Assembly (NCBI RefSeq): GCF_000972385.1
Contig: NZ_JXTE01000038.1
Coordinates: 62,001-126,000 of the forward strand
Source of the DNA: Streptomyces sp. WM6386
Lineage (GTDB): Bacteria > Actinomycetota > Actinomycetes > Streptomycetales > Streptomycetaceae
Length of the DNA stretch: 64,000 nt
Direction: 5' to 3'
The notes under the pieces are model-generated. The model had not been told where the DNA came from. It made no database searches and worked only from the letters and a program-made list of their open reading frames with translations. Of the stretch, positions 62,992-64,000 are shown in pieces (within the stretch, counting starts at the first letter, position 1; every line of letters starts with the position of its first letter). The position numbers and the translations under genes were made by a program.

Positions 62992-64000
62992 ATGCTCACC
63001 TCCGCACTCTTCGCCGGCGATCCGGTGCTGGAAGCCATCGCACAGGACCAGGACCGTATCTCGCGGTCCCACCACCGCACCGATCCGGCAGTGCGAAAGG
63101 TGCAGATCGCCCTCCTGGACTGGGATCCCGACTGTCTGCCCCAGTTCGGGGCCGACGGCGACTACGGCAACGAGACAGCCGGTGCGGTGGCCCGGTTCAA
63201 GGCCGAGGTGCTCGGGGTTCCCCCCGCCGAGATCATCGACGACGTAGGGCCTTTGACGGTCCAGAAGCTGGACGAGATCCGCGCGGCCGTCGAACGCCCG
63301 CCCGCCCCGAGCCTCGCTCCCGAGGAGTGGCTGCTGACCGACGCCGAGATGGGCGGCTTCCGCTCCCCCGCCTTCACCCTGGACAACCTGATCCTGTTCT
63401 TCGTCGACGGCGAGGCCTACTACAACACCCTGGCCACTCGCCTCGACGCTCTGACCGCCGGAGACCGGGTGCTGTTCGCGGGCTGGCGGTTCTCGCCCGA
63501 GCAGAAGCTGCTTCCCGCGGTCGCCGGCGCACCGGGAATCCTCGACCGGCTCCTCAAGCTCCGCGCCGACGGCGTCGTGGTCCGTGCGCTGCTGTACGGC
63601 TCGCAGTTCTCCACGCTGCCGGTGCGCAGACCGCGGATTCCGACCCTGCCGTCCAAGGACAACTTCGACTTCCGCACCGGTCTGGTCGATGCCGGGGCGC
63701 AGGCCGTCCTCGACGCCCGGGTGGGCGACTTCGGCTCCCACCACCAGAAGTGCGCCGTGGTACAGGGCGCCACCGAGGGGCCCTGCGCGTTCCTTGGCGG
63801 CATCGACATCTGCCTCGACCGCTGGGACAACGCCGCCCACATCGATCCGCCCGTACGACAGCGGGAGCCGGACTTCCTCGGACAGAAGATCTCTCTGCCC
63901 GGCTGGCACGACGTGCAGTGCGCGGTGTTCGGGCCCGCCGTCGGCCAGATCTGGCAGAGTCTGGTCCAGCGCTGGAACGACCCCACACGCCCCAGCCGTA
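62992..64000 (+). CDS. PLD-like phospholipase with peptidoglycan-binding-like N-terminus (incomplete)
   Basis: The open frame runs off the right edge; about 336 codons are present. Residues ~35-95 follow the peptidoglycan-binding fold 1 pattern (VRKVQIALLDWD, GADGDYGNETAGAVARF, GPLTVQKLDEI). After a Pro-rich linker, a phospholipase D-like domain begins around residue 115, with the first HxK motif at HHQKCAVV (His251, Lys253) and GGIDICLDRWD after it. The second HKD motif would lie past the window. AAGGAG precedes the ATG at 7 nt. Together with the adjacent DUF2235 lipase it suggests a membrane-lipid target. The peptidoglycan-binding call is by pattern. Confidence 0.8.
   Translation, partial: MLTSALFAGDPVLEAIAQDQDRISRSHHRTDPAVRKVQIALLDWDPDCLPQFGADGDYGNETAGAVARFKAEVLGVPPAEIIDDVGPLTVQKLDEIRAAVERPPAPSLAPEEWLLTDAEMGGFRSPAFTLDNLILFFVDGEAYYNTLATRLDALTAGDRVLFAGWRFSPEQKLLPAVAGAPGILDRLLKLRADGVVVRALLYGSQFSTLPVRRPRIPTLPSKDNFDFRTGLVDAGAQAVLDARVGDFGSHHQKCAVVQGATEGPCAFLGGIDICLDRWDNAAHIDPPVRQREPDFLGQKISLPGWHDVQCAVFGPAVGQIWQSLVQRWNDPTRPSR

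Noticed and set aside
47481-64000. Contractile injection or type VI secretion locus
   Set aside because: No sheath, tube, baseplate, spike or AAA+ recycling ATPase can be recognised; only a Tle1-like domain recalls such systems.
1-64000. Prophage or mobile element
   Set aside because: Despite a DUF1353-like protein there is no integrase, transposase, terminase, structural gene or attachment-site repeat.
1-64000. CRISPR arrays, tRNA or rRNA genes
   Set aside because: No regularly spaced repeats and no cloverleaf or rRNA-like stretch were seen on reading.

Overview
The window is high-GC, densely coded DNA with GTG/TTG starts, 4-nt GTGA/ATGA operon overlaps, rare TTA leucine codons and families typical of Streptomyces: a LAL regulator, sugar ABC operons without their own ATPase, LacI repressors, ricin-type and CBM35 modules, and a DinB/DUF664 protein. 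I read it as chromosomal Streptomyces (or a close relative), partly accessory. I saw no tRNA, rRNA, CRISPR array, integrase or insertion sequence.

Layout. 0-11.9 kb is a patchwork: a DUF1353-like membrane protein; a tandem pair of a 140-aa protein and an NB-ARC/TPR STAND ATPase sharing a short motif; a decayed stretch with an MFS-transporter remnant (4.3-5.2 kb); a lipoprotein; a P450; another lipoprotein; a membrane-tethered PemK/MazF-like protein; and an ankyrin/beta-helix fusion. 12-24.1 kb is a plant-polysaccharide module: LAL regulator, GH78 alpha-L-rhamnosidase, ABC sugar importer (lipoprotein plus two permeases), LacI repressor and secreted GH43 arabinanase-like enzyme with a ricin-type lectin domain, with three matching LacI-type operators. 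24.3-27.2 kb is an OmpR-type two-component system facing a PepSY protein. 27.5-36.9 kb is a second sugar module: GH36 alpha-galactosidase, divergent LacI, ABC importer and a secreted clan-A hydrolase with CBM35-like domains. Together the modules suggest use of rhamnogalacturonan-like pectin, with a shared MsiK-type ATPase presumably encoded elsewhere.

37-46.6 kb holds a NIPSNAP protein, an Eis-like acetyltransferase, an FtsX/MacB-type ABC transporter divergent from a NarL-type two-component system, a DinB protein and a two-gene exported/membrane pair.

The most unusual part is 46.7-64.0 kb. A leftward operon encodes a WD40 propeller, a 966-aa DUF6603-like protein, very large proteins of 829 and 1977 aa of unknown function, and a 496-aa protein with a possible serine-hydrolase elbow. 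Divergent from it are a DUF2235 (Tle1-like lipase) protein and a phospholipase-D-like protein with a peptidoglycan-binding-like N-terminus that runs off the window. A CYTH-like protein converges on the operon's end. No contractile-injection structural gene is visible. The DUF6603 gene has an in-frame TTA codon and the STAND ATPase has two, so both loci may need bldA. This giant-protein plus lipase locus is the best candidate for an undescribed system.
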